From: Pedobacter sp. ASV28
GTDB taxonomy: Bacteria; Bacteroidota; Bacteroidia; Sphingobacteriales; Sphingobacteriaceae
Direction: 5' to 3'
Assembly (NCBI RefSeq): GCF_016428855.1
Contig: NZ_JAELTN010000021.1
Location: 1 to 64,000, forward strand
DNA: 64,000 bases
Below are positions 8,349-16,686 of this stretch, one piece after another. The notes under the pieces are model-generated. The model saw only the letters and a list, made by a program, of their open reading frames with translations. It did no database searches and was not told where the DNA came from. Numbering within the stretch: position 1 is the first letter of the stretch; the number at the start of each line of letters is the position of its first letter. The position numbers and the translations under genes were made by a program.

Positions 8349-9182
8349 TCAATGGGATTGGGACATCAAATATTGTAAGCCCGCTAGATCTTCGGTTACA
8401 ATGTCTGGTTTTATGGCAGATTGTTCTACATCCGTCATCCTTGCTTCGCCTGAAAGTACCAATATGCCAAGTGCATTGGCATTTTTGGCCATTTGCACAT
8501 CAGTATAGATACGATCGCCCACCATGGCAATTTCTGATGGTTGCAGATGATAACGATGTAAAATCCCAGCTAACATTCTTGGATCTGGCTTGCCGATAAC
8601 TACATCTGGCTCTCTGTTGGTAGCGCCTTTTAAGCAGGCACATATAGAACCACAATCGACCAAGATATTAGGTTGGTCGGTAGGGCATACCCAGTCTGGA
8701 TTGGTGGCAATGTATGTCATTTGTTGAGCAATCCAATAAGCAGCCCTACATAGTCGGGTATATACTAACGAAGTATCAAAACCGACAATTACGGCATCAG
8801 GCCGATCCTCGGCATTATCTTCAGTAGAAATAAAGCCCGCTTCTTCAAATTCCTTGATCATACTTGGTGTGCCCAAGATAAATAAGCGTTTGAATTGCGG
8901 GTGCTTAGATTTCAGGTAATCTATGGTAGCCAAGGCAGAAGTGTACAGCTCTTCCTTGGTTGCGGAAATGCCCATTTTTCCTAAATACCTTAGGTAATCA
9001 TCGGTACTTTTTGAGGGGTTGTTCGTTAAAAAAGAATAGCCAATGCGGTGTTCTTTTAGGTAGTTTAGAAAAGCTATGGTGAATGGAAACAGGGTACTGC
9101 CATTATAGATCGTACCATCCATATCCAATGCAATATGTTTAATGTTTTTTAATTTAAGCTTGATAGCTGATGTTACTGTCAT
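8349..9182 (-). CDS. HAD-IIA family sugar/polyol phosphatase (NagD/PGP-like)
   Basis: A 277-residue haloacid-dehalogenase phosphatase. Motif I is LDMDGT with nucleophile D20 and general acid D22, motif II is FLTNNPSKS, and the C-terminal GKPDPRML and MVGDRIYTDVQMAKNA supply motifs III and IV. The large cap of the IIA class lies between. Relatives dephosphorylate glycerol phosphate, phosphoglycolate or sugar phosphates. It is the last gene of a minus-strand module with glycerol-1-phosphate dehydrogenase and an organophosphate-type transporter, which suggests a glycerol-phosphate or related polyol-phosphate substrate (inference). Confidence 0.85.
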   Translation of the reverse strand: MTVTSAIKLKLKNIKHIALDMDGTIYNGSTLFPFTIAFLNYLKEHRIGYSFLTNNPSKSTDDYLRYLGKMGISATKEELYTSALATIDYLKSKHPQFKRLFILGTPSMIKEFEEAGFISTEDNAEDRPDAVIVGFDTSLVYTRLCRAAYWIAQQMTYIATNPDWVCPTDQPNILVDCGSICACLKGATNREPDVVIGKPDPRMLAGILHRYHLQPSEIAMVGDRIYTDVQMAKNANALGILVLSGEARMTDVEQSAIKPDIVTEDLAGLQYLMSQSH

Positions 9183-9208
9183 TGTAAATTGTGTTTCAAA
9201 AAATACGC

Positions 9209-10507
9209 TTATGTTGTTTCATAACCATGGGCCCTAGATTTCCATCCCAGTAAAAATACCATGATGCCTACAATACCTAGTCCGAAGAGAATGCCAAAAG
9301 TATGATCCCAGCCATATGTTTCGGCCAGATAGCCCATTCCATATCCCGATAAAACCGTGCTGGCATAACCAAATAATCCAGTAAAGCCTCCGGCGGTTGC
9401 TGCAGCACGACGAGTTGCTAAATTTGCCGCTGCAATACCAATTAATGCCTGTGGACCATAGATAAAGAAACCGATAAACATCAATAGAACAGTGATTAAT
9501 AACGTTGATGGATGTTCTATCTGCCAAAATATGCCAATAAATAAAGTGGCACCTACCATGCAGAATAGACAGGTTCTAATGGCCCTTCCCTTAAAATATT
9601 TATCGGTTACATAGCCTGCCAATAACATTCCGGCAATTCCGGCAATTTCAAATCCTGCTACAATCCACCCAGCCTTGCTCAGTTCGATACCTTTCCATTG
9701 TTTTAGGATACTTGGTCCCCAATCCAATACCGCATAACGAAGGGCATAAACGAAGAAGTTGGCAATGGAAATGATCCAAATGTTTGGATTTCTGAACACC
9801 ATTTTATTGATGAAAGCTTTGTATTCCTTCGTTTGCTCTTGTTTATCTTCATTTTTTTTATGGCTTATGCCCAATTCGGGTAGTCCAACTGATGAGGGGG
9901 TATCTCTTAGCATAAACCATAAAAAAACAGCCCCCAATAAAGCTATAATGGAAGGTACGTATAGGCACCATTGCCATCCCCAGGTAACTACATAGCCACA
10001 TAAAATGACTGTTAAACTCGCTCCTATAGAGTGTGAAGCATTCCACCATGACATTTTGGTTGCCAGTTCTGAAGGAGGTACCCAATGAGATAATAGCCTG
10101 GCCGAAGGAGGGAAACCCATTCCCTGGAACCATCCGTTCAATACCCACATTATTCCGAACAGCATTACGGTAGTACCAAAGCCAAAAATAATATTACAAA
10201 TGGCGCATAGCACCAGGCCGATGACCATAAAGTATCGGGCATTAACCCGATCGCCAATAAATCCATTTACAAATTTGGAAACCCCATACATTAAGCCGTG
10301 TAAGGTTAAAAATGCACCTAGCTCTTTTTTACCTATCCCTAATTCTGTTTCCATGGCAGGCATGGCGATACTTAAGTTTTTTCGTACGAAATAATACATG
10401 GCATAACCAATCATGGTACCTATAATAGTTCGGGTTTGCCAATAGCTGAACTTCTTTTTGGAAGAAGCATCCATTGCGGTATACTCTGGGTTTATGGTAT
10501 TGTCCAT
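9209..10507 (-). CDS. MFS transporter of the organophosphate:phosphate antiporter (GlpT/UhpC) type
   Basis: A 432-residue major-facilitator protein with about 12 membrane helices. The N-terminal YAMYYFVRKNLSIAMPAM, VSKFVNGFIGDRVNARYFM and WFQGMGFPPSARLLSHWV segments match the GlpT/UhpT/UhpC branch, which exchanges glycerol-3-phosphate or sugar phosphates for inorganic phosphate across the inner membrane. A sensor role as in UhpC is unlikely because no two-component pair adjoins it. It sits 26 bases upstream of the HAD phosphatase and 67 bases downstream of the G1P dehydrogenase on one strand. Confidence 0.88.
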   Translation of the reverse strand: MDNTINPEYTAMDASSKKKFSYWQTRTIIGTMIGYAMYYFVRKNLSIAMPAMETELGIGKKELGAFLTLHGLMYGVSKFVNGFIGDRVNARYFMVIGLVLCAICNIIFGFGTTVMLFGIMWVLNGWFQGMGFPPSARLLSHWVPPSELATKMSWWNASHSIGASLTVILCGYVVTWGWQWCLYVPSIIALLGAVFLWFMLRDTPSSVGLPELGISHKKNEDKQEQTKEYKAFINKMVFRNPNIWIISIANFFVYALRYAVLDWGPSILKQWKGIELSKAGWIVAGFEIAGIAGMLLAGYVTDKYFKGRAIRTCLFCMVGATLFIGIFWQIEHPSTLLITVLLMFIGFFIYGPQALIGIAAANLATRRAAATAGGFTGLFGYASTVLSGYGMGYLAETYGWDHTFGILFGLGIVGIMVFLLGWKSRAHGYETT

Positions 10508-10574
10508 TATTTATTTATGGTTTAGCAATTTATAAAATTAGGTGGTTTGAGTTTGAGTTGATGTTTTGGAACGA

Positions 10575-11909
10575 TTAAATTTCCCAAATGCCATGTTTTC
10601 CAAAGAGCTTATCAAGCCATTGTTCCAGATGGCCAGTTCTTACCGCCAGGTCGAGTATGGTAAATCTTCTTCTAATGTATTGCGCCCTTATAAAAGTCTC
10701 TTTCAAACGTTCTCGGCTAATGCCGATCTGTTCGGGTTCGGTAGGGGCACCAACGGTTGCCAAGCGGGCCTTTGCTTCTTGAAGTGGAACAATCTGTTTG
10801 GTCAGCTTAGTTTTAATGTTTGGCCAATTTTCTTTTAGCAATTGAAGTTGTCTCTCTAATTCTTGATGATTGTTATACTTTGCACTGCTTTCTTGTAGGC
10901 CAATTTCTGGAAAATCAGTGCCTTCGAAAATGGCCAGCGATTGTTTCTTTAACTCCTCCAAAGTTGGCCATTGAGCTAAGCTGGCTGGTATATCTAGATT
11001 TTCAAAATCTGTTTTTAACAACTGATCATATAGTGCTGTAATGGCCAAGGTGCCAATACTTACCTGAAAGCCATGGGAAATGTGTTTGCCGTGATGTAAA
11101 TGATGTTCCATGTTCCACAAATGGCTAAATTGATGTTCGGCACCAGAAGCAGGTCTGCTAGACCTGGACCACTGCATGGCAAAACCACCTAACATTAATC
11201 CTTCGGTTAATTGTGTTACGGCTTTTTTATCACCTTGTTTTGTACCATTTGGATCGGAAAGTGCTTCATGTAGTCCATCTTGTACAATAGACCAGGCCGT
11301 TTGATCTATGGGTTCAACCTGTAGGGCATCAGCTAAAATCCAGTCGGCCCCAGCGGTAACTTTCGCAAATAGATCAGCATAACCGGATGCAGTCATTTCG
11401 TTAGGTGCCGCACTTAAAATATCGATGTCGGCCAAGCAAGCTTGCGGGGCTGGGCAGTTAAAAGTCTGTTTGGCACCATTGGCTGTAATGGAGGCTCCAA
11501 ATGCGGTATAGCCGTCCATTGATGCCGCTGTGGCTACGCATAGGTATGGCCTGTTGGTAAGGTGTGCAGCCAATTTGGTAAGGTCGTTGATCGTGCCTGA
11601 ACCTACAGCTACAGGGATAGCCGTATGTTTATTTAAGATATTAACTAATTCATCCACATATTTATAGGCTGCGTAGATTTCGGGATCTGTATAAACAAAT
11701 GCAGCTTCCTGTTCGATGTTTTCACTTTCAAATTGTTTCACTATGGTTTTTCCTGCCAGGTTGAAGGTGGTAATGTCGGCAACAATAATGGCTCTTTTTC
11801 CTGGAAATTGTTCTTTAAATAGTTCGGAAGTTTGTTTTAATATACCCTGTCCAATAAGTAGGGCTTTGGTTTCACTGGCAGATTGTAATGCGGTAGCTAC
11901 TTTTGACAT
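10575..11909 (-). CDS. sn-glycerol-1-phosphate dehydrogenase (AraM/EgsA-like)
   Basis: A 444-residue member of the metal-dependent alcohol dehydrogenase superfamily, close in sequence to bacterial AraM and archaeal EgsA, which interconvert dihydroxyacetone phosphate and sn-glycerol-1-phosphate with NAD(P)H. Visible marks are VAVGSGTINDLTK (nucleotide loop), ATAASMDGYTAFGASI, the metal-site aspartate region SGYADLFAKVTAGADW, and the His-rich metal segment EHQFSHLWNMEHHLHHGKH. It is about 50 residues longer than Bacillus AraM. Bacterial G1P routes are rare outside Bacillus-type heptaprenyl lipids. No geranylgeranylglyceryl-phosphate synthase is next to it, so the product's fate is open. Confidence 0.85.
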   Translation of the reverse strand: MSKVATALQSASETKALLIGQGILKQTSELFKEQFPGKRAIIVADITTFNLAGKTIVKQFESENIEQEAAFVYTDPEIYAAYKYVDELVNILNKHTAIPVAVGSGTINDLTKLAAHLTNRPYLCVATAASMDGYTAFGASITANGAKQTFNCPAPQACLADIDILSAAPNEMTASGYADLFAKVTAGADWILADALQVEPIDQTAWSIVQDGLHEALSDPNGTKQGDKKAVTQLTEGLMLGGFAMQWSRSSRPASGAEHQFSHLWNMEHHLHHGKHISHGFQVSIGTLAITALYDQLLKTDFENLDIPASLAQWPTLEELKKQSLAIFEGTDFPEIGLQESSAKYNNHQELERQLQLLKENWPNIKTKLTKQIVPLQEAKARLATVGAPTEPEQIGISRERLKETFIRAQYIRRRFTILDLAVRTGHLEQWLDKLFGKHGIWEI

Positions 11910-12063
11910 TTGTAAATACAGTAAGTTAGTTTGGTTCTATGGTTGATTTAGTCAATTTGTTCTTTTATCAAATTAACGATTTTTAATAAAATAAAACAAA
12001 TAAAAAGTTAAAATAACATTTTGAAATAATATTTATTTTAAAATAAAAAGTATATAAAACAAA

Positions 12064-12085
12064 AAAGCGCCTGATTAGGCGCTTT
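12064..12085 (-). terminator. rho-independent terminator after udk
   Basis: AAAGCGCC (12064-12071), loop TGATTA and GGCGCTTT (12078-12085) form a perfect 8-base stem. On the minus strand it is followed by a run of T, as expected for the end of the LysM-udk transcript. Confidence 0.85.
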
Positions 12086-12105
12086 AAAATATGGTGATTG
12101 GGCTT

Positions 12106-12744
12106 TTAGCCGCAATAATTTTTTCTGAATTCGTCAGACATTTGCTCTGATATTCTAATAATATCATCGGCTTCATTAGAGTTATTGTAGATCAGATAGT
12201 TGCAGGTATCCTTATAAGGCAATAGATATTGTTTGTAAGCAGGCATGACATGGTTGTGCCATTTATATAATACATCTTCTTCCGGATAGCCTCGTTCAAT
12301 CCCGTCTCTTTGTATTCTTCTGTCCAAGGCAATATTTTCATCGGCCTCTATAAAGATTTTATAATCGATAAGTTCACTTATTTCAGAGAAATGCAGTATG
12401 AAAAGTCCTTCTACAATAACGATGGGAGCGGGGTGTATTTCTAATATTTTGGTAACCGCTAAGGGGTTATTGAAATTATACTCCTTTTTATATACCGTTT
12501 CTCCTTTTATCAGTTTTTTAATATCCAGTAGGAATTGTTGATCGTCAATAGTGCTGGGCAGATCAAAATTGTATAATTTATTTTCTTCCTGTGTCATTTC
12601 GCCAGCAGGAATGTAATAATCATCTTGAGATACTAAAGTCACTTCATCTGTTTTGAAATGATGGAGAAAACTGTGTAGGAAAAAGGTTTTGCCAGAGCCA
12701 CTTCCTCCAGCAATACCAATAATTACAGGGCTATTATTTTTCAT
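12106..12744 (-). CDS. udk: uridine kinase family protein
   Basis: A 212-residue P-loop nucleoside kinase. The Walker A motif GGSGSGKT lies at residues 13-20, with DDYY near 41-44, YNFDLPSTID near 58-67 and IVIVEGLFIL near 109-118. RIQRDGIERG is the lid-type segment. It phosphorylates uridine or cytidine to the monophosphate in pyrimidine salvage; phosphoribulokinase-like substrates cannot be excluded from sequence. The start overlaps the end of the LysM gene by 11 bases, and the strong terminator follows, so the two genes form one transcript. Confidence 0.88.
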   Translation of the reverse strand: MKNNSPVIIGIAGGSGSGKTFFLHSFLHHFKTDEVTLVSQDDYYIPAGEMTQEENKLYNFDLPSTIDDQQFLLDIKKLIKGETVYKKEYNFNNPLAVTKILEIHPAPIVIVEGLFILHFSEISELIDYKIFIEADENIALDRRIQRDGIERGYPEEDVLYKWHNHVMPAYKQYLLPYKDTCNYLIYNNSNEADDIIRISEQMSDEFRKNYCG

Positions 12745-14047
12745 TATCTTTTGGTCCGTACGATAGGTTACAGAAAAAACGTTTGTCTAAAGCACCTACA
12801 GCATCGGCAACTGCTTTTGTCATTACAATAATAACATCTTTTGTGTTTTCATTCTCTGTGAATTTACCAACAACCTTTGCGAAAGTAGAACGATTGGTCA
12901 TTGGATTGGTAATTTGAATGATTGTACCTACGGGTGCAGTACGGTGTAAGATGAGCATTTTATTCGGATCTAGATCTGGATCGCTGATCCAAACGCCTGT
13001 TCCTTTTTCTTCAATACGATTTAAGCCATAAGTGCTTGCCGGTTTCTTTAAACTTGGGTTTTTCAAAGTGACAGCGGCATCGTTTGGTTCTTCATCTGTC
13101 TCATCAGCGGTAGCCACTAAAGGCTTTTCTCCCTTAATAATTAGTTTTTGTCCAACAGTAAGCTCATTAGAAGTGAGGTTGTTGAAGTTTTTGAGTTGGT
13201 AAGTGGTCAGTTGATATTTCTTGGCAATGGAATAGATGGTTTCATTTGCACTCACAATATGTTCGAAGGAAGGATCGGCTTTTGTTGGCGCTGTTGGGCT
13301 TTCAACTTTAGCTTCTATGGCTTTGGTCACTGCTGGTACAGCTACTGATGGTTTGGGAGTATTGGAAACTACCTCTGTTCTGGTCGTTGGAACGATCAGA
13401 ACTTGGCCTATTTGAAGGTTGTTCGAAGTTAAGGCATTTAATCTTTTGATCTCCTCTACTGTCGTACCATATTGATTAGCAATTAAATTAAGATTTTCCT
13501 TGGCCTTAACCTTATGTTCTTCTGTTGCATTTGTTGTGGCAATGACAGTCGGTAGGATAGCCGGTGCCTGACTGGGTGCCTTATTTGGGCTGTTTGTATT
13601 TGTAAATGGTACTTTTAAAGATTGGCCCACCTGTAGGTTGTTGGAACTTAAATTGTTCAGTCTTTTTATTTCACTAACGGTGGTCGCATATTTTTCTGCA
13701 ATGAGATTCAGGTTGTCTTTAGCCATCACCGTATACTCAAAGAAGCCACTGTCATTGTTGGAGGTAACTGGACTTGTAGCTGTTTTTGTAGAAAAGGGCA
13801 AGTCGGTTGGCACTTTGATGATCACGCCTATCTGCAAATACTTGCTGTCATTAAATGTAATAACGTCTTTTGGATTAACATTATATCTTCTTGAAATGGA
13901 ATAGTAAGTTTCCTTCGCTTCAACCTTATGTATAATCAGCTTTTTGCCATTGTTGTTTTCAACACCTATGGAATCTATGGGCTTATAGGCAAATGAAACC
14001 GTGGTGCTGATCAAGAGAGCGGCTAGCATTATATATTTCTTTAGCAT
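12734..14047 (-). CDS. LysM-repeat cell-wall protein with RlpA-like C-terminal domain
   Basis: About 437 residues from the chosen ATG at 14047, which begins a good signal peptide (MLKKYIMLAALLISTTVSFA); the longer frame to 14122 adds 25 unlikely residues. Four LysM modules follow, each with a YxxxSISxRY- or LIAxxYxTTVxEIKRLN-type core, separated by Ser/Thr/Pro/Ala-rich linkers. The C-terminal about 100 residues (GTGVWISDPDLDPNKMLILHR onward) resemble a double-psi beta-barrel. LysM binds peptidoglycan glycan chains, so the protein is probably periplasmic and scaffolds or modifies the wall. No catalytic residues of a peptidase were recognised. Confidence 0.85.
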   Translation of the reverse strand: MLKKYIMLAALLISTTVSFAYKPIDSIGVENNNGKKLIIHKVEAKETYYSISRRYNVNPKDVITFNDSKYLQIGVIIKVPTDLPFSTKTATSPVTSNNDSGFFEYTVMAKDNLNLIAEKYATTVSEIKRLNNLSSNNLQVGQSLKVPFTNTNSPNKAPSQAPAILPTVIATTNATEEHKVKAKENLNLIANQYGTTVEEIKRLNALTSNNLQIGQVLIVPTTRTEVVSNTPKPSVAVPAVTKAIEAKVESPTAPTKADPSFEHIVSANETIYSIAKKYQLTTYQLKNFNNLTSNELTVGQKLIIKGEKPLVATADETDEEPNDAAVTLKNPSLKKPASTYGLNRIEEKGTGVWISDPDLDPNKMLILHRTAPVGTIIQITNPMTNRSTFAKVVGKFTENENTKDVIIVMTKAVADAVGALDKRFFCNLSYGPKDNEK

Positions 14048-14210
14048 CAATATTTTAAATTTTGGAGGTACAATTATACGAATAATATATTTTAAGATAT
14101 CAATGTAACTAAACGGTAACAATTAATATTCTATTGTACGAAATTATAATTTGTAAAAACTTATTAGGGTAATATTTGTTATTTTGATGTTACTAAAAAC
14201 CTAATAGATT

Positions 14211-14690
14211 ATGTCAGCAAAAGAAATAAGTTTAAGTGAAAAACAAGTAAAACCTATAGTAGATATGCTAAATGAATATTTGGCAAATTATCATGTGCAT
14301 TATCAAAAACTAAGAGGATGTCATTGGAATATAAAGGGTCAAAACTTTTTTACCCTGCATATTAAGTTTGAAGAACTTTATACCAATGCGCAGTTAACTA
14401 TAGATGAAATTGCAGAAAGGGTACTGACTTTGGGCAAACCTCCCCATAGCCGTTTCGCAGATTATATCAAAGAATCGACCATTAAAGAAATCAATACTAT
14501 TGGAATGGTGGATACCGCTATGGTTGAAGCTATATTGGATGATATGTCTAAATTGATAGAACTGGAAAGGGACTTGCTGGATGCTACCGATAAGGCAGGC
14601 GATGACGGTTCTAACGATATGGTAAACCGTTTCATGCAGTTTAAGGAAAAAACAACTTGGATGTTGCGTTCTTTCTTGGGCAAACAATAG
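14211..14690 (+). CDS. dps: Dps-type ferritin-like DNA-protection protein
   Basis: A 159-residue Dps family protein. The ferroxidase-site signature is present: GCHWNIKG near residues 43-50, a His in FFTLHIKFEELY, and then DEIAERVLTLGKPP. Dodecameric Dps oxidises iron with hydrogen peroxide, stores it and shields DNA during stress. The C-terminus is short and lacks a Lys-rich tail; the N-terminus has a few lysines. Monocistronic by layout. The upstream region has TAATATTTG and TTATTTTG close to the -7 consensus, but none is exact. Confidence 0.93.
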   Translation: MSAKEISLSEKQVKPIVDMLNEYLANYHVHYQKLRGCHWNIKGQNFFTLHIKFEELYTNAQLTIDEIAERVLTLGKPPHSRFADYIKESTIKEINTIGMVDTAMVEAILDDMSKLIELERDLLDATDKAGDDGSNDMVNRFMQFKEKTTWMLRSFLGKQ

Positions 14691-14782
14691 AAAGTATCAA
14701 TTAAATACTTGGCCTTAGGTTTGCGGATGGTTTAAAATCTGTCAATCTGAGGCTTTTTAGTGCATAGACATCGCTAAATTTA

Positions 14783-14790
14783 TATCTTTG
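14783..14790 (+). promoter_or_regulatory. TAnnTTTG -7 element just before the ubiD start
   Basis: TATCTTTG matches the Bacteroidota -7 consensus exactly. It ends only 4 bases before the ATG at 14795, so if used the transcript would start at or very near the start codon and be leaderless. No exact TTTG is seen at the usual upstream spacing. Confidence 0.4.
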
Positions 14791-14794
14791 AAGT

Positions 14795-16627
14795 ATGGGA
14801 TATAAAAGCTTGGCCCAATGTGTCGACGATTTGGAAAAACATGGCCATCTGATCAGAATTAAAGAGGAAGTAGATCCTTATCTAGAAATGGCCGACATAC
14901 ATTTAAGCGTGTATGAAAAGCAAGGCCCGGCCTTACTTTTTGAAAATGTGAAGGGCAGTCCGTTTAAAGCAGTTTCAAATTTATTTGGTACCATAGAACG
15001 TTCGAAGTTTATGTTTCGGGATAGCTTGGCGAGCGTAAAACAACTTGTCGAATTAAGATCAGATCCCATTAAGGCGCTTAAAAATCCTTTTAAATATGCT
15101 GGTACAGGATTAGCAGCGCTGTCAGCCCTGCCCTTAAAGCAGTCGCTGTTTAAACAGGTATTTCAGAAAACAACAATTTCCAGATTGCCACAGATCGTAA
15201 ACTGGCCAATGGACGGAGGCCCCTTTATCACCATGCCCCAGGTATTTACCGAAGATGTGGATAAGCCTGGTGTGATGAATGGAAATTTGGGCATGTACCG
15301 CATTCAACTTGCCGGAAACGATTATATACAGGATAGGGAAATAGGGTTGCATTATCAGATACATAGGGGCATAGGTGTGCACCAGACTAAGGCCAATGCC
15401 AAAGGTCAACCGCTTAAGGTCAGTATTTTTGTGGGTGGCCCACCTTCGCATCCTTTGGCTGCAGTTATGCCTTTGCCCGAAGGCCTGTCTGAATTGACTT
15501 TTGCGGGAGCACTGGGCAACAGAAGGTTTAGGTATTTTAGGGACGAAGAAGGTTTTGTAATTTCTGCAGATGCAGATTTTGTGATCACAGGTACGGTTTA
15601 TCCACAGGAAAATAAACCAGAGGGACCATTTGGTGATCATTTGGGTTATTATAGCTTAATACATCCATTTCCCCTAATGAAAGTGCATAATGTTTACCAT
15701 AAAAAGGATGCATTATGGTCGTTTACGGTTGTTGGGCGTCCACCACAGGAAGATACGAGCTTTGGAGAGCTGATACACGAAATTACAGGTTCAGCTATTC
15801 CCCAAGAGATACATGGCCTAAAAGAAGTGAATGCGGTAGATGCTGCAGGTGTACATCCTTTATTATTTGCCATAGGCAGTGAACGGTATACGCCTTATCT
15901 GAAGGAAAGAAAGCCTCAGGAGATACTCACCATCAGCAATCATATTTTGGGCAAAAACCAATTGAGCTTGGCAAAGTATCTTTTTATAGCGGCTCGGGAA
16001 GACAATGAAAAGCTGAATACACAGCAGATCGAACAATTTTTAACGCATATATTGGAACGGATAGATTTGACAAGAGATCTTCATTTCCATACCAATACAA
16101 CTATTGATACGTTGGATTATTCTGGAGATGGATTAAATACAGGATCTAAGGTTGTTTTTGCGGCCGCGGGAGAAAGGAAACGAGAACTGTTAAGTGAGCT
16201 GTCCAAAGATTTTAAGTTAAATCATTTTCATCATTTTAGCTTGGCCATGCCGGGTGTTCTTGTTGTGCAGATGCCTGTATATACCGATCAGCAGCAGGCT
16301 AAAAAAGAAATATCACAGCTCAAAGAACAATTGAAGGCTAATGAAATGGCTGCTTTGCCCTTGGTGGTATTATGCGATGATAGCGATTTTACGGCAGCCA
16401 ATATTAACAATTTGGTTTGGGTTACCTTTACCCGTAGCAATCCTGCTGCCGATATAGATGGCGTTGATGATTTTGTGGTTAACAAACATTGGGGCTGCAA
16501 GGGGGCATTGATTATTGATGCCCGTAAGAAACCACACCATGCGCCAGAGCTAATCAAGGATATAGAAATAGAGAAGAAAGTGAAAAGGATGGGAGAGAAG
16601 GGCGGTACACTACACGGAATCATATAA
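14795..16627 (+). CDS. UbiD family prenyl-FMN-dependent decarboxylase
   Basis: A 610-residue UbiD-like (de)carboxylase. Conserved segments are GPALLFENVKG, FGDHLGYYS, and the block GPFGDHLGYY with SLIHPFPLMKVHNVYHKKD. The C-terminal region ends FVVNKHWGCKGALIIDARKK and typical GEKGG. UbiD enzymes use prenylated FMN to decarboxylate aromatic or alpha,beta-unsaturated acids, for example in quinone synthesis; the flavin prenyltransferase UbiX is not in this window. The 610-residue form is frequent in Bacteroidota and its substrate is not settled. A perfect hairpin terminator begins at the base after the stop. Confidence 0.88.
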   Translation: MGYKSLAQCVDDLEKHGHLIRIKEEVDPYLEMADIHLSVYEKQGPALLFENVKGSPFKAVSNLFGTIERSKFMFRDSLASVKQLVELRSDPIKALKNPFKYAGTGLAALSALPLKQSLFKQVFQKTTISRLPQIVNWPMDGGPFITMPQVFTEDVDKPGVMNGNLGMYRIQLAGNDYIQDREIGLHYQIHRGIGVHQTKANAKGQPLKVSIFVGGPPSHPLAAVMPLPEGLSELTFAGALGNRRFRYFRDEEGFVISADADFVITGTVYPQENKPEGPFGDHLGYYSLIHPFPLMKVHNVYHKKDALWSFTVVGRPPQEDTSFGELIHEITGSAIPQEIHGLKEVNAVDAAGVHPLLFAIGSERYTPYLKERKPQEILTISNHILGKNQLSLAKYLFIAAREDNEKLNTQQIEQFLTHILERIDLTRDLHFHTNTTIDTLDYSGDGLNTGSKVVFAAAGERKRELLSELSKDFKLNHFHHFSLAMPGVLVVQMPVYTDQQQAKKEISQLKEQLKANEMAALPLVVLCDDSDFTAANINNLVWVTFTRSNPAADIDGVDDFVVNKHWGCKGALIIDARKKPHHAPELIKDIEIEKKVKRMGEKGGTLHGII

Positions 16628-16664
16628 GCAAAAAGCCTCCGAAATCATTTCGGAGGCTTTTTGC
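16628..16664. terminator. bidirectional terminator between ubiD and FadL-like gene
   Basis: A 17-base perfect stem (16628-16644 with 16648-16664) and a TCA loop, with internal A- and T-runs on the two arms. It begins immediately after the ubiD stop and lies 22 bases from the end of the convergent FadL-like gene, so it should serve both strands. Confidence 0.93.
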
Positions 16665-16686
16665 TGTTATTGTTATATTTAATTAA

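Noticed and set aside
9234-9527. Cys/Trp-rich 97-residue frame on the minus strand
   Set aside because: It is a shifted frame of the MFS carrier gene; composition is not protein-like.
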